Shown here one piece after another: positions 1 through 7,661 of a stretch of 64,000 nucleotides of DNA. The DNA comes from Mycolicibacter longobardus (GTDB taxonomy: Bacteria; Actinomycetota; Actinomycetes; Mycobacteriales; Mycobacteriaceae). Position numbers and translations under genes: made by a program. The notes under the pieces were generated by a model that worked only from the letters and a program-made list of their open reading frames with translations, had not been told where the DNA came from and made no database searches. How positions within the stretch are numbered: the first letter of the stretch is position 1; every line of letters starts with the position of its first letter. Where the stretch lies: NCBI RefSeq assembly GCF_002102265.1, contig NZ_LQPG01000008.1, forward strand, positions 62,001 to 126,000, given 5' to 3'.

Positions 1-720
1 CGCCCCGTGCACCGCGGCGGCGGCATCGCTGGCCAGGAACGCGATCACCTCGGCGACGTCGCTGGGCGCGCTCATCCCGCGCGGCGAGGCCACCCGCATC
101 ACCAGATTGACGTCGGCGCCCTCGGGAAGCTGGAAGTTGGTCACCTGCGGGGTCAGCATCCCGCCCGGACCCACCGCGTTGACCCGCAACTTCTCCGCGG
201 TGAACTCCACGGCCAACGACCGGGTGAGCCCGACGAGTCCGTGCTTGGCCGCGCAGTAGCCCGCCGAGTACGCCTGGCCCTCCACTCCCGCGATCGAGGC
301 GACATTGACGATGTTGCCGCCCACCTCCAGCAGGTGCGGCAGCCCCGCGCGACACAGAAAGAACGGCCCGTTGAGGTTGACCGCCAGGTCATGGGCCCAC
401 TCGTCGTCGGTGACGTCCAGCGTGTGGCGCATCTGGTGGGCGCCGGCGACGTTGACCAGGACGTCGAGCCGGCCGAACTGCGCGACGCACTGCTCGACGG
501 CCGCCGTGCAGGCCTGTGCGCTGCTGATGTCGGTGCTGGCGAACCGTCCGCCGGGCACGTCGGCGAAGACCGCCGCCAGCCGCTCGGCATCACGAGCCAC
601 CCCGAAAACCGATGCCCCGCGCCGGGCGAACAGTTGCGCCACCGCCGCACCGAGCCCCGACGAGGCGCCGGTCACCAGCGCCACTTTGCCTGACAGATCG
701 GTCACTTCGATTCCCCGCAT
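1..720 (-). CDS. SDR family oxidoreductase (C-terminus cut by window edge)
   Basis: Reading leftward from ATG at 720, the frame stays open to base 1, so the last few dozen residues lie outside the window. The N-terminus has a Rossmann cofactor motif TGASSGLG at about residues 17-24, an NVAG motif near residue 90, and the catalytic set Ser142, Tyr155, Lys159 (YCAAK). This is a classical short-chain dehydrogenase/reductase using NAD(P)H; the substrate cannot be told from sequence. A GTG at 705 is an alternative start. It is divergently transcribed from the SDR at 766 across a gap of only 45 bases, so the two promoters must overlap. Confidence 0.85.
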   Translation of the reverse strand, partial: MRGIEVTDLSGKVALVTGASSGLGAAVAQLFARRGASVFGVARDAERLAAVFADVPGGRFASTDISSAQACTAAVEQCVAQFGRLDVLVNVAGAHQMRHTLDVTDDEWAHDLAVNLNGPFFLCRAGLPHLLEVGGNIVNVASIAGVEGQAYSAGYCAAKHGLVGLTRSLAVEFTAEKLRVNAVGPGGMLTPQVTNFQLPEGADVNLVMRVASPRGMSAPSDVAEVIAFLASDAAAAVHGA

Positions 721-765
721 CACCCAGTCGACCGGCACTGGGGCGCAGCCGTCTACCGTCCAGTT

Positions 766-1605
766 ATGGCTTCAGTATCGGTGATCACCGGCGGTGCGGG
801 TGGCATGGGTGTGGCGACCGCCAAGGTCCTCGGCCGAGATCACCCGGTGGTGCTGTGCGATGTCCGGCAGGACCGGCTCGAGTCGGCGCAGGTCACGCTC
901 AATGAGCTCGGCATCGCCGCGACCATCGTCAACTGCGATGTCACCGATCGTGACGCCGTCAGCCGGCTGTTCGAAACCGCATCCGCCCTCGGGCAGGTGG
1001 CGTCGGTGGTCCACACCGCCGGGGTGAGTCCGAGCATGGGCGACGCCGAGTACGTCATGCGCACCAACGCGTTCGGCACCGTTGTCGTCAACGAGGTGTT
1101 CTACGCCACCGCCGGCGACGGCGCGGTGATCGTCAACGTGGCTTCGATGGCCGCACAACTGGTGCCCGACCAGATCATTCCCACCGAAAAGTTCCCGCTG
1201 GCGCTGAGCGACGGTGACGCCTTCGTGGCAACGATGACGGCGTTCTGCAACAACGCGCCCGAGCAGGCCCGCTCGGGCTTCTCCTACACCGTCAGCAAGG
1301 CGTTCGTGAAGTGGTACTGCGCGTCGCAGGCCGAACGATTCGGTGGTCGTGGACTGCGCATCGTCTCGGTGTCGCCGGGCAACATCGATACCGAGATGGG
1401 CCGGCTCGAAGAGAAGGCCGGGGTCGGCGCGATGATGCCGGACGCGTTGGTCCCGCGGTGGGGCACGCCGGAGGAGATGGCCGAGCTGTTCGCCTTCTGC
1501 GCCGGTGACAAGTGCCGCTACCTCACCGGGACCGACATCCTCGCCGACGGCGGGGTGGTCGCCTCAATGGGGGAACGCGCCCGGGTGGCCGCCGAACGCG
1601 GTTGA
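766..1605 (+). CDS. SDR family oxidoreductase
   Basis: A 279-residue short-chain dehydrogenase/reductase. The cofactor motif TGGAGGMG is at residues 8-15 and the catalytic pair is Tyr174/Lys178 (YTVSK). The C-terminus carries the usual SDR ending, LTGTDILADGGV. A roughly 40-residue insertion between the NVAS segment and the catalytic Tyr is longer than in minimal SDRs and resembles the hydroxysteroid-dehydrogenase-like subset, where it forms a substrate lid; that assignment is inference. The ATG start places the glycine motif at the expected distance from the N-terminus. The gene diverges from another SDR, and its stop codon lies within an inverted repeat. Confidence 0.88.
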   Translation: MASVSVITGGAGGMGVATAKVLGRDHPVVLCDVRQDRLESAQVTLNELGIAATIVNCDVTDRDAVSRLFETASALGQVASVVHTAGVSPSMGDAEYVMRTNAFGTVVVNEVFYATAGDGAVIVNVASMAAQLVPDQIIPTEKFPLALSDGDAFVATMTAFCNNAPEQARSGFSYTVSKAFVKWYCASQAERFGGRGLRIVSVSPGNIDTEMGRLEEKAGVGAMMPDALVPRWGTPEEMAELFAFCAGDKCRYLTGTDILADGGVVASMGERARVAAERG

Positions 1606-1660
1606 GATTGCGCACCGGGCTGTTGACCGGCCCGCTATCACGACCGTGGGCGCAATCTCA
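1603..1660. terminator. 11-bp perfect inverted repeat, probable hairpin terminator
   Basis: TGAGATTGCGC at 1603-1613 is matched exactly by GCGCAATCTCA at 1650-1660. A second, inner stem (CGGGC/GCCCG) lies inside the loop. The left arm includes the stop codon of the upstream SDR. There is no U-tract, which is usual for mycobacterial terminators. A protein-binding site for the next gene is the alternative. Confidence 0.45.
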
Positions 1661-1718
1661 GCGGCGGTTCCTCGCATCGCCGAATGTAGGTAGCGTGCCG
1701 GTGAGGGGAAGGATCGTA

Positions 1719-2150
1719 ATGCGCTACACCCGCACCGACACCATCGCCGCCAGACCCAGCGACGTGTGGGCCGTCCTTACCGATATAGAGCACTGGCCGG
1801 ACTGGACGGCTTCGATGCGCGAGATCACCCGGCTCGACTCCGGGCCGCTGCGAGTCGGCAGCACCGCGCGCGTCCGGCAACCTGCAGGCCGTCCGATGGT
1901 CTTCACCATCACCGAACTGGCGACCGAGCGGTCCTTCACCTGGACGGCGTCGGCGGCAGGAATCCGGTCCACCGGCTACCACGAGCTGACCTCGCATGAA
2001 CCCTCCGGCGTTCAGGCCGTCCTGACCTTCACCTTGACCGGTCCGATGGCCTGGCTGGGCAGGCTGCTCGCCGGCGGCCGCATCCGGCGCTATGTCGATA
2101 TGGAGGCCGACGGCCTCAAGCGGCAGTCGGAGCACCGCGCAGCAACCTAG
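1719..2150 (+). CDS. SRPBCC family (polyketide cyclase/dehydrase-like) protein
   Basis: A 143-residue single-domain protein with the START-like SRPBCC pattern: an N-terminal strand followed by an ARPSDVWAVLTDIEHWPDW helix, alternating strands (TITELATERSFTW), and a long C-terminal helix ending in DGLKRQSE. Members form a hydrophobic cavity that binds lipids or aromatic ligands, and catalytic activity is not guaranteed. The ATG at 1719 is chosen because GGGGAAGG lies 7 bases upstream. The same frame stays open further upstream, but that stretch has no domain content. No cysteine or catalytic motif stands out, so a specific ligand cannot be proposed. Confidence 0.8.
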   Translation: MRYTRTDTIAARPSDVWAVLTDIEHWPDWTASMREITRLDSGPLRVGSTARVRQPAGRPMVFTITELATERSFTWTASAAGIRSTGYHELTSHEPSGVQAVLTFTLTGPMAWLGRLLAGGRIRRYVDMEADGLKRQSEHRAAT

Positions 2151-2223
2151 CGGCGGTAGCCGGAATGGTCTGCTGAAGTGGGGGTCTTTGGACTGGAATG
2201 CGCCGAAAATGACATTTCGACGG

Positions 2224-2253
2224 TTGACATGTGCAAAGCTCGGTGGCTACCGT
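2224..2253 (+). promoter_or_regulatory. Probable sigma-70-type promoter of the desaturase gene
   Basis: A perfect -35 hexamer TTGACA (2224-2229) is followed, after 18 bases, by TACCGT (2248-2253), which fits TANNNT. The predicted transcript start near 2260 falls at the edge of the palindrome at 2262-2279. Confidence 0.55.
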
Positions 2254-2261
2254 GGGGCCAA

Positions 2262-2279
2262 ACCTACGGGACCGTAGGT
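2262..2279. promoter_or_regulatory. Palindromic operator upstream of desaturase
   Basis: ACCTACGGGACCGTAGGT has two perfect 8-base arms around a 2-base centre. It sits just after the predicted promoter and 55 bases before the desaturase start, a typical repressor-operator position. Its core TACGG-NN-CCGTA recurs in the mmpS promoter at 7131-7142. A TetR-family repressor is the likely reader (inference). The mycobacterial desaturases desA1 and desA2 are known to be controlled by the TetR-type regulator MadR, but I cannot confirm its exact motif here. Confidence 0.6.
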
Positions 2280-2334
2280 ACGGCCGGGGGGCCAATCGAC
2301 TTCCCACATGTCGATCCGGGATGGAGCAAACATT

Positions 2335-3252
2335 ATGACGAACGTCCAGATGGCGCTGTTGCACGAACTGGAACCGATTGTCGAGCAGAACCTCAATCGC
2401 CACCTCAAGGCTGCCAAGCCGTGGCTGCCGCACGACTACGTGCCGTGGAGCCGGGGACGTGACTTCGCGTTCCTCGGCGGCGAGGACTGGGTTCCGGAGG
2501 ACTCCCCGCTGGATCCGGTCGCCAAATCCGCCCTGCTGGTCAACCTGCTGACCGAGGACAACCTGCCGTCGTACCACCGCGAGATCGCCACCGCCTTCGG
2601 CCGGGACGGCGCCTGGGGCACCTGGGTCGGCCAGTGGACCGCCGAGGAGGGCCGCCACAGCATCGCGCTGCGCGACTACCTCATCGTCACCCGCGGGATC
2701 GACCCGGTGAACCTCGAGAACATGCGGATGCAGCACACTATCGCCGGCTATGACTCCGGCGGCAAGTCAATACTGCAAGTGCTGGCCTACGTGTCATTCC
2801 AGGAGCTGGCCACCCGGGTGTCGCACCGCAACACCGGTAAGGCCTCCGGATGCCCCATCGCCGACCAGTTGCTGGCTCGGGTCGCCCTCGACGAGAACCT
2901 GCACATGGTCTTCTACCGCAACCTGCTGCAGGCAGCCCTGGACATCTCGCCGGACGAGGCCATGTGCGCGATCCGTGATGAGGTGCTCGGTTTCGCGATG
3001 CCCGGCATGAACATGCCCGGTTTCCAGGAGAACGCCATCTTGATCGCCAAGGCCGGCATCTACGACCTGCGCATCCACCACGACGAGGTCATCCAGCCGG
3101 TGCTGCGGTTCTGGCGGGTCTTCGAGCGCAACGACTTCGGCCCGGCGGGCGAGGAGGCCCGCGAGCAGATCGCCGGCTTCATGAAGATGGTCGACGAGCG
3201 GGCCACCTACTACGAGGAGAAGGCCAAGGCGCGCGAGAGCGTCAACGCCTAG
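2335..3252 (+). CDS. desA1: Acyl-[ACP] desaturase, DesA1-like
   Basis: A 305-residue soluble diiron desaturase that would introduce a double bond into ACP-bound long acyl chains, a step in meromycolate synthesis in mycobacteria. Segments LLHELEPIVEQNLNRHL, EDNLPSYHREI, ALRDYLIVTRGIDPV, SFQELATRVSHRNTGKA and LDENLHMVFYR closely follow recalled DesA1 (Rv0824c). The carboxylate/His ligands are visible as EEGRHS and DENLH. The start at 2335 is preferred over 2308 because GGAG lies 9 bases upstream and the N-terminus then matches DesA1. It is shorter than DesA1 (about 338 residues) at the C-terminal tail. It may be an additional paralogue rather than the orthologue. Confidence 0.88.
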   Translation: MTNVQMALLHELEPIVEQNLNRHLKAAKPWLPHDYVPWSRGRDFAFLGGEDWVPEDSPLDPVAKSALLVNLLTEDNLPSYHREIATAFGRDGAWGTWVGQWTAEEGRHSIALRDYLIVTRGIDPVNLENMRMQHTIAGYDSGGKSILQVLAYVSFQELATRVSHRNTGKASGCPIADQLLARVALDENLHMVFYRNLLQAALDISPDEAMCAIRDEVLGFAMPGMNMPGFQENAILIAKAGIYDLRIHHDEVIQPVLRFWRVFERNDFGPAGEEAREQIAGFMKMVDERATYYEEKAKARESVNA

Positions 3253-3281
3253 ACATCCCGATGGCGGCGGCCCGATCGCGC

Positions 3282-4493
3282 TCAGCGCAGCGTCAGGTAG
3301 ATCAGCGCCGCGTTGAGTGCTCCGATCACCGCGGTGATGATCCAGCCGAGTGCTGAGGTCACTGCCCCGTTGGCGTCGGTGCCCATCAGCGCCCGGTCAC
3401 CGGTCACCCGGATCAGCGGCACCAGCGCGAATGGAATGCCGAACGACAGCACCACCTGGGAGATCACCAGCGCCCGGGTGGGCTCGATCCCGAGCGCCAG
3501 GATCGCCAGCGCCGGGGCCAGCGTGATCAGCCTGCGCCAGAGCAACGGAACCGATACCCGCAGTAGGCCCTGCATGATCATTGCTCCGGCGTAGGCGCCC
3601 ACCGAGGTTGACGCCAACCCGGAGGCCAGCAGCCCGATCGCGAAGAACAGCGCGACCGTCGGGCCCAGGGTGTCGCCGACCGCGGCGTGCGCTCCCTCGA
3701 TGGAATCGACGGCCTCCACACCCCGCAGATTGTTGGCGGCCGCCAACAGCATGGCCAGGTTCAGCGTGCCGGCGACCAGCATCGCCAGCCCGACGTCCCA
3801 GCGGGTGACCCGCAGCAGTCGCCGCCGTGCCGGGCCGGGCTCGGGTCGGCCGTGCCGGTCGCGGGCCAGCCCCGAGTGCAGATAGACCGCATGCGGCATC
3901 ACCGTCGCGCCGAGGATCGCCGTCGCCAGCAGCACGCTTTCGGTGCCGTCGAACCGGGGCAGCAGGCCGGCCGCGACATCGGCGGGCGCCGGCGGGGCGA
4001 CCACCAGGCTGGCCAGGAACCCGATGGCGATGATCATCAGTAGCCCGCTGGTCACCTGCTCGAAGAGCCGAGGTCCGCGCCGGTCGCCCAGCACCAGCAG
4101 CGCCATCGACACCACACCGGTGATGACGCCCCCGAGCAGCAGCGGCAGCCCGAAGATCAGGTGCAGGGCGATCGCACCGCCCACCACTTCGGCGAGGTCG
4201 GTTGCCATGGCGACCAGTTCGGCCTGTAGCCAGAAGGCGATGCGGGACGGCGTGCGGCTGTGGGCGCCGATCACCTCGGGCAGTGAGCGCCCGGTCACCA
4301 GACCGAGCTTGGCGGACAGGTACTGCACCAGCCCGGCCATCAGGTTGGCGGTGACGATTACCCAGACCAGCAGGAAGCCGAACTTGGCTCCCGCGCTGAC
4401 GTTGGCGGCGACGTTGCCCGGGTCGACGTAGGCGATGGCAGCCACAAAAGCCGGGCCGAGCAAGGTCCAGCCCGGCGCCTTCCGCTGCGTCAT
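3282..4493 (-). CDS. mntH: Nramp-family divalent metal transporter
   Basis: A 403-residue polytopic membrane protein importing Mn2+ (and possibly Fe2+) with protons. It has the metal-binding DPGN motif at residues 24-27 in the first helix and MPH at 199-201 in the sixth, both diagnostic of Nramp. About eleven hydrophobic helices can be counted. Its ATG overlaps the upstream stop in TGATG, so it is translationally coupled to the preceding gene. The order mntH / Rv0926c-like / Rv0927c-like matches M. tuberculosis. I see no manganese-responsive regulatory element inside the operon. Confidence 0.93.
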   Translation of the reverse strand: MTQRKAPGWTLLGPAFVAAIAYVDPGNVAANVSAGAKFGFLLVWVIVTANLMAGLVQYLSAKLGLVTGRSLPEVIGAHSRTPSRIAFWLQAELVAMATDLAEVVGGAIALHLIFGLPLLLGGVITGVVSMALLVLGDRRGPRLFEQVTSGLLMIIAIGFLASLVVAPPAPADVAAGLLPRFDGTESVLLATAILGATVMPHAVYLHSGLARDRHGRPEPGPARRRLLRVTRWDVGLAMLVAGTLNLAMLLAAANNLRGVEAVDSIEGAHAAVGDTLGPTVALFFAIGLLASGLASTSVGAYAGAMIMQGLLRVSVPLLWRRLITLAPALAILALGIEPTRALVISQVVLSFGIPFALVPLIRVTGDRALMGTDANGAVTSALGWIITAVIGALNAALIYLTLR

Positions 4494-5578
4494 CAGGACC
4501 TAGCGTAAAGCCCCCGCCCGGTGACCAGCGGCAGGTCCAGCGTGGTCCGGATTCCCGGCTCGGCGGCAACCACCGCCGGAATCGCGTTGACCACCCGCAT
4601 CGCGGTGGCCACCAGGCCGGCGTGGTTGTGGTCACCGTTCGGGCTGGACAGGCACAGATCCAGCCCATACGACGGTTCACCGGTCACCTCGACACGGTAG
4701 GACCCGCCGGGCTGGGCCGGCTGCGGCCATTCCGGGCACAGGTCTTCGCGCAACCGCGTGACGTGCTCGAGCACCACCGCGGCCTTGCCGTCGACCATGC
4801 CGCGTACCTCGAAGCGCAGGGCGGCCGCCGTGCCTTTCGCGATGTGACCGGAGGCGATGGAGAAGTCCTCCGGTGCGGGCACCCGCACGTGGGACTGCTC
4901 GACCGAGTCGAGCTCCAGGCCCAGGCCGGCGGCGAGCTGGCGCACCACCGAACCCCACGCCAAGCTCAGCACACCCGGCTGCAGCAGCATCGGAGTCTCC
5001 TCCATCGGCCTGCCGAAGCCCATCACGTCGAACATGACGGCGGCGCTGTCGTAGGTGGCGTAGTCGACGATCTCCATACAGCGGATCTGCTGGATGCTCT
5101 GGCAGGTGCCGGCCAACGCCAGCGGCAGCAGGTCGTTGGCGAAGCCCGGGTCGATTCCGTTGACGAACAAGCTCGAACCGCCCTGCTGCGCAGCCTCTTC
5201 GATCGGGGTCAGCATCTCCGCCGGGATCACCTGCCACGGGTATTGCAGGAACACCGCGCTGCTGCCGACCACGTTGATCCCGGCGGCCAGGATGCGTTTG
5301 AAGTCCTCCAGCGCCTCGACGAGCCGGTTGTCGGCCAGCGCGGTGTAGACCACGCAGTCGGGCTTGGCGTCAAGCACCTGCTGCAGGTCGGTGGTTGCGG
5401 TCACGCCGGTCGGCGCGTCCACACCGGCCAGCCCGGCCAGTTCAGCGGCGTCCTTGCCGGCTTTGGCGTCCGAGGACACCCACACCCCGGTCAGTTCGAA
5501 CTCAGGGTTGGTGATCAGCGCTTTGAGTGCGTGCACACCGACGTTGCCGGTGCCGATCTGAGCAACACGAATGGTCAT
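4493..5578 (-). CDS. NAD(P)H-dependent amine dehydrogenase / dihydrodipicolinate reductase-like protein
   Basis: A 361-residue protein with an N-terminal Rossmann nucleotide-binding site (IGTGNVG, residues 8-14) and the two-domain arrangement of the DapB-like 2,4-diaminopentanoate dehydrogenase family. It corresponds to M. tuberculosis Rv0926c by family and by its position between an SDR and mntH. The physiological substrate is not known. The gene lies 11 bases downstream of the SDR and ends with a one-base overlap into mntH, which indicates one operon read leftward. Confidence 0.82.
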   Translation of the reverse strand: MTIRVAQIGTGNVGVHALKALITNPEFELTGVWVSSDAKAGKDAAELAGLAGVDAPTGVTATTDLQQVLDAKPDCVVYTALADNRLVEALEDFKRILAAGINVVGSSAVFLQYPWQVIPAEMLTPIEEAAQQGGSSLFVNGIDPGFANDLLPLALAGTCQSIQQIRCMEIVDYATYDSAAVMFDVMGFGRPMEETPMLLQPGVLSLAWGSVVRQLAAGLGLELDSVEQSHVRVPAPEDFSIASGHIAKGTAAALRFEVRGMVDGKAAVVLEHVTRLREDLCPEWPQPAQPGGSYRVEVTGEPSYGLDLCLSSPNGDHNHAGLVATAMRVVNAIPAVVAAEPGIRTTLDLPLVTGRGLYARS

Positions 5579-5589
5579 GGGTCAGTTCC

Positions 5590-6381
5590 TCACAGGTCGG
5601 GGACGGGCAGGTCGAGGTTGGGGAAGGTGAGGCCGCCGTCGACTTCGAGCACCTTGCCGGTCAGGTAGGCGCCGGCCGGAGAGGCCAGATACAGGGCGGC
5701 GGCGGCGATCTCCTCGGGCTCGCCGAGCCGGCGCATCGGTGTGGCCTTCTCCATGGGGGTGCGCAGCTCTTCGTTGGAAGCCACCACGTCCAGGGCCGAG
5801 GTCATGATCGAGCCCGGTGCGATGGCGTTGACGCGGATCTTCGGACACAGATCGAGTGCGGCCAACCGGGTGTAGTGGGCCAGCGCGGCTTTGGCCGTGC
5901 CGTAGGCGGCAAAGCCCCGCCCGGGCACGCGTCCCATGGTGGAGGTGATGTTGATGAAGGAGCCGCCGCCGGAATGCTCGAGCATCAGTGGCACGGCCGC
6001 GATGGTCAGCGCATGCGCCGTGGCGACGTTGAACGTAAACGCGTCTTTGAGGTCTTTGGTCGAGGTGGTCAGCAGCGTGTTGGGCATCGTTCCACCGACG
6101 TTGTTGACGACGATGTCGAGCCGGCTGAATGCCTCGACCGCCTCGGCGGCCAGCTTCGCCGTCTGGTCGGGATGGGCGAGATCGGCGACGACGACGTGCG
6201 CGCGACGACCCGCCGCGCGAACCTGTTCAGCGACGGCCTCTAGTTCGGATTGCGTCCGCGAGGCGATCACCACGTCAGCCCCGGCCTCGGCGAACGCCAC
6301 CGCGATAGCGGCGCCCAAACCCCGGCCAGCACCGGTAACCACGGCTGTTTGGTTGTCGATTCGGAATTTGTCGAGTATCAC
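5590..6381 (-). CDS. SDR family oxidoreductase (Rv0927c-like)
   Basis: A 263-residue classical SDR. It has the cofactor motif TGAGRGLG (residues 16-23), NNVG near 94, catalytic Ser147, Tyr160 and Lys164, and the C-terminal signature [12 protein letters not shown]. Gene order identifies it as the Rv0927c counterpart and the first gene of an SDR / amine-dehydrogenase-like / mntH operon. A KstR-type palindrome lies 45 bases upstream of its start, in the divergent promoter region shared with the TetR gene, so sterol-linked regulation is possible. Confidence 0.88.
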   Translation of the reverse strand: MILDKFRIDNQTAVVTGAGRGLGAAIAVAFAEAGADVVIASRTQSELEAVAEQVRAAGRRAHVVVADLAHPDQTAKLAAEAVEAFSRLDIVVNNVGGTMPNTLLTTSTKDLKDAFTFNVATAHALTIAAVPLMLEHSGGGSFINITSTMGRVPGRGFAAYGTAKAALAHYTRLAALDLCPKIRVNAIAPGSIMTSALDVVASNEELRTPMEKATPMRRLGEPEEIAAAALYLASPAGAYLTGKVLEVDGGLTFPNLDLPVPDL

Positions 6382-6425
6382 TGCGCCACGCTAACAAGGA
6401 TCGACCGCGAGCTGAACCCCCTTTT

Positions 6426-6439
6426 TGAAACACGTTCTA
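6426..6439. promoter_or_regulatory. KstR-type operator box
   Basis: TGAAACACGTTCTA fits the published KstR consensus TNNAACNNGTTNNA at every fixed position. It lies in the 103-base divergent region between the SDR (start 6381) and the TetR gene (start 6485). KstR represses sterol catabolism genes in mycobacteria until a cholesterol-derived CoA thioester binds it. Which of the two flanking genes it controls is undecided. Confidence 0.6.
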
Positions 6440-6484
6440 ATCCGATGTTGCGAGACATCCCGCGGGCTTGGTCGGCGGCATTCT

Positions 6485-7090
6485 ATGGTTGATGCCGTGA
6501 CTTCGGACCTCGAGCTTGCCGGCGCCTCAACGTGGTCGCCGCGTGAAGCCGAGCTGCTGGAAGTCACGCTGCAGCTGCTGCAGGAGAACGGCTACGACCG
6601 GTTGACGGTTGACGCGGTCGCGGCCACCGCGCGAGCGAGCAAGGCCACCGTGTACCGGCGTTGGCCGTCGAAGGCCGAATTGGTGTTGGCCGCGTTCACC
6701 GAGGGTATCCGCCAGGTCGCCGTGCCGCCCGAAACCGGCACGCTGCGCGGTGATCTGTTGCGGCTGGGTGAGGTGGTCTGCCAACAGACGGCCCAGCATG
6801 CCGCCGCTCTTCGCGCGGTGCTGGTGGAGGTGTCTCGCAACCCTGCGCTCAACGAGGTGATGCAGAACCATTTCGTCGATCAGCGCAAGGCCCTCATGCA
6901 CCACGTTCTGCGTCAGGCCGTCGACCGTGGGGAGATCGATGCCGCCGCGATCAGCGACGAACTCTGGGACGTGCTGCCCGGATACCTCATCTTCCGGTCC
7001 ATCGTCCCGGGCCGGCCGCCCACACCCCGCACCGTGGCAGACCTCGTCGACAACGTCATCCTGCCAGGCCTGACCCGTGAAACCCGCTAG
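6485..7090 (+). CDS. TetR/AcrR family transcriptional regulator
   Basis: A 201-residue repressor. The N-terminal helix-turn-helix spans roughly residues 20-65 (LTVDAVAATARASKATVYRRW, with WPSKAELVLAAF after it), and the rest is a helical ligand-binding domain. The ATG at 6485 (or the GTG at 6497) is preferred over the in-frame ATG at 6425, because the upstream start would place coding sequence across the KstR-type box and add a non-homologous tail. It is followed by the mmpS-mmpL pair, whose promoter contains a palindrome, so local repression of the exporter is the simplest model (inference). Confidence 0.85.
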   Translation: MVDAVTSDLELAGASTWSPREAELLEVTLQLLQENGYDRLTVDAVAATARASKATVYRRWPSKAELVLAAFTEGIRQVAVPPETGTLRGDLLRLGEVVCQQTAQHAAALRAVLVEVSRNPALNEVMQNHFVDQRKALMHHVLRQAVDRGEIDAAAISDELWDVLPGYLIFRSIVPGRPPTPRTVADLVDNVILPGLTRETR

Positions 7091-7122
7091 GCCGCGGTGG
7101 CCATGACGGCCCGCCGCACGCC

Positions 7123-7151
7123 TTGTACTGTACGGTTCCGTACCGTACGCT
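7123..7151 (+). promoter_or_regulatory. mmpS promoter with embedded palindromic operator
   Basis: A -35-like TTGTAC (7123-7128) and -10-like TACGCT (7146-7151) are separated by 17 bases. An 11-base-arm inverted repeat with one mismatch per arm (7125-7148) is centred on GTACGG-TT-CCGTAC and fills the spacer. An operator between -35 and -10 is typical of TetR repression. The core TACGG-NN-CCGTA is shared with the desaturase operator at 2262-2279. Confidence 0.6.
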
Positions 7152-7205
7152 GAGGCCCTGGCCGCTCGCTCAGTCGATCGTCCCCGGAAACCGAAAGGCC
7201 CGCCG

Positions 7206-7661
7206 GTGAAGAGACTTTCGTTCTTCAGTCTGGTCAGGCAAGGGTGGATGGTCATCGTGACCGTGGTGGTGGTCGGTGTCGCCGCGTTCGGGGTCTACCG
7301 ACTGCACGGGATCTTCGGCTCGGGAGACACCACGGCGACCAGTAGTGACGCGGGCGAGGAGATCGTGCCGTTCAACCCCAAGGACGTCGTCTATGAGGTC
7401 TTCGGTGATCCGGGTGCCCCGGGTGCCACAGCCACCATCAACTACCTCGACGTGAACGCCGCCCCGCAACAGGTCATCGACGCGCCGCTGCCCTGGAGAT
7501 ACCAGGCGACCACCACCGAACCGGCCGTCATCGCCGACCTGCGGGCGCAGGGCAACGGCAACACCTTGGGCTGCCGCATCTTCATCGACGGTGAGCTCAA
7601 GGCCGAAAGGACCGTGAGCCGCGTGAGCGCCTACACTTTCTGTCTGGACAAGTCCGGATGA
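7206..7661 (+). CDS. MmpS family transport accessory protein
   Basis: A 151-residue membrane-anchored accessory protein for an MmpL exporter. A single transmembrane helix at about residues 13-32 is followed by a periplasmic beta-rich domain with the family features [15 protein letters not shown] and the paired cysteines in GCRIFID and AYTFCLD. The GTG start at 7206 puts the helix near the N-terminus as usual. It overlaps mmpL by 4 bases, implying coupled translation and one complex. Members of the MmpS4/5 type help export siderophores or other lipidic molecules; the cargo here is unknown. Confidence 0.9.
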   Translation: MKRLSFFSLVRQGWMVIVTVVVVGVAAFGVYRLHGIFGSGDTTATSSDAGEEIVPFNPKDVVYEVFGDPGAPGATATINYLDVNAAPQQVIDAPLPWRYQATTTEPAVIADLRAQGNGNTLGCRIFIDGELKAERTVSRVSAYTFCLDKSG

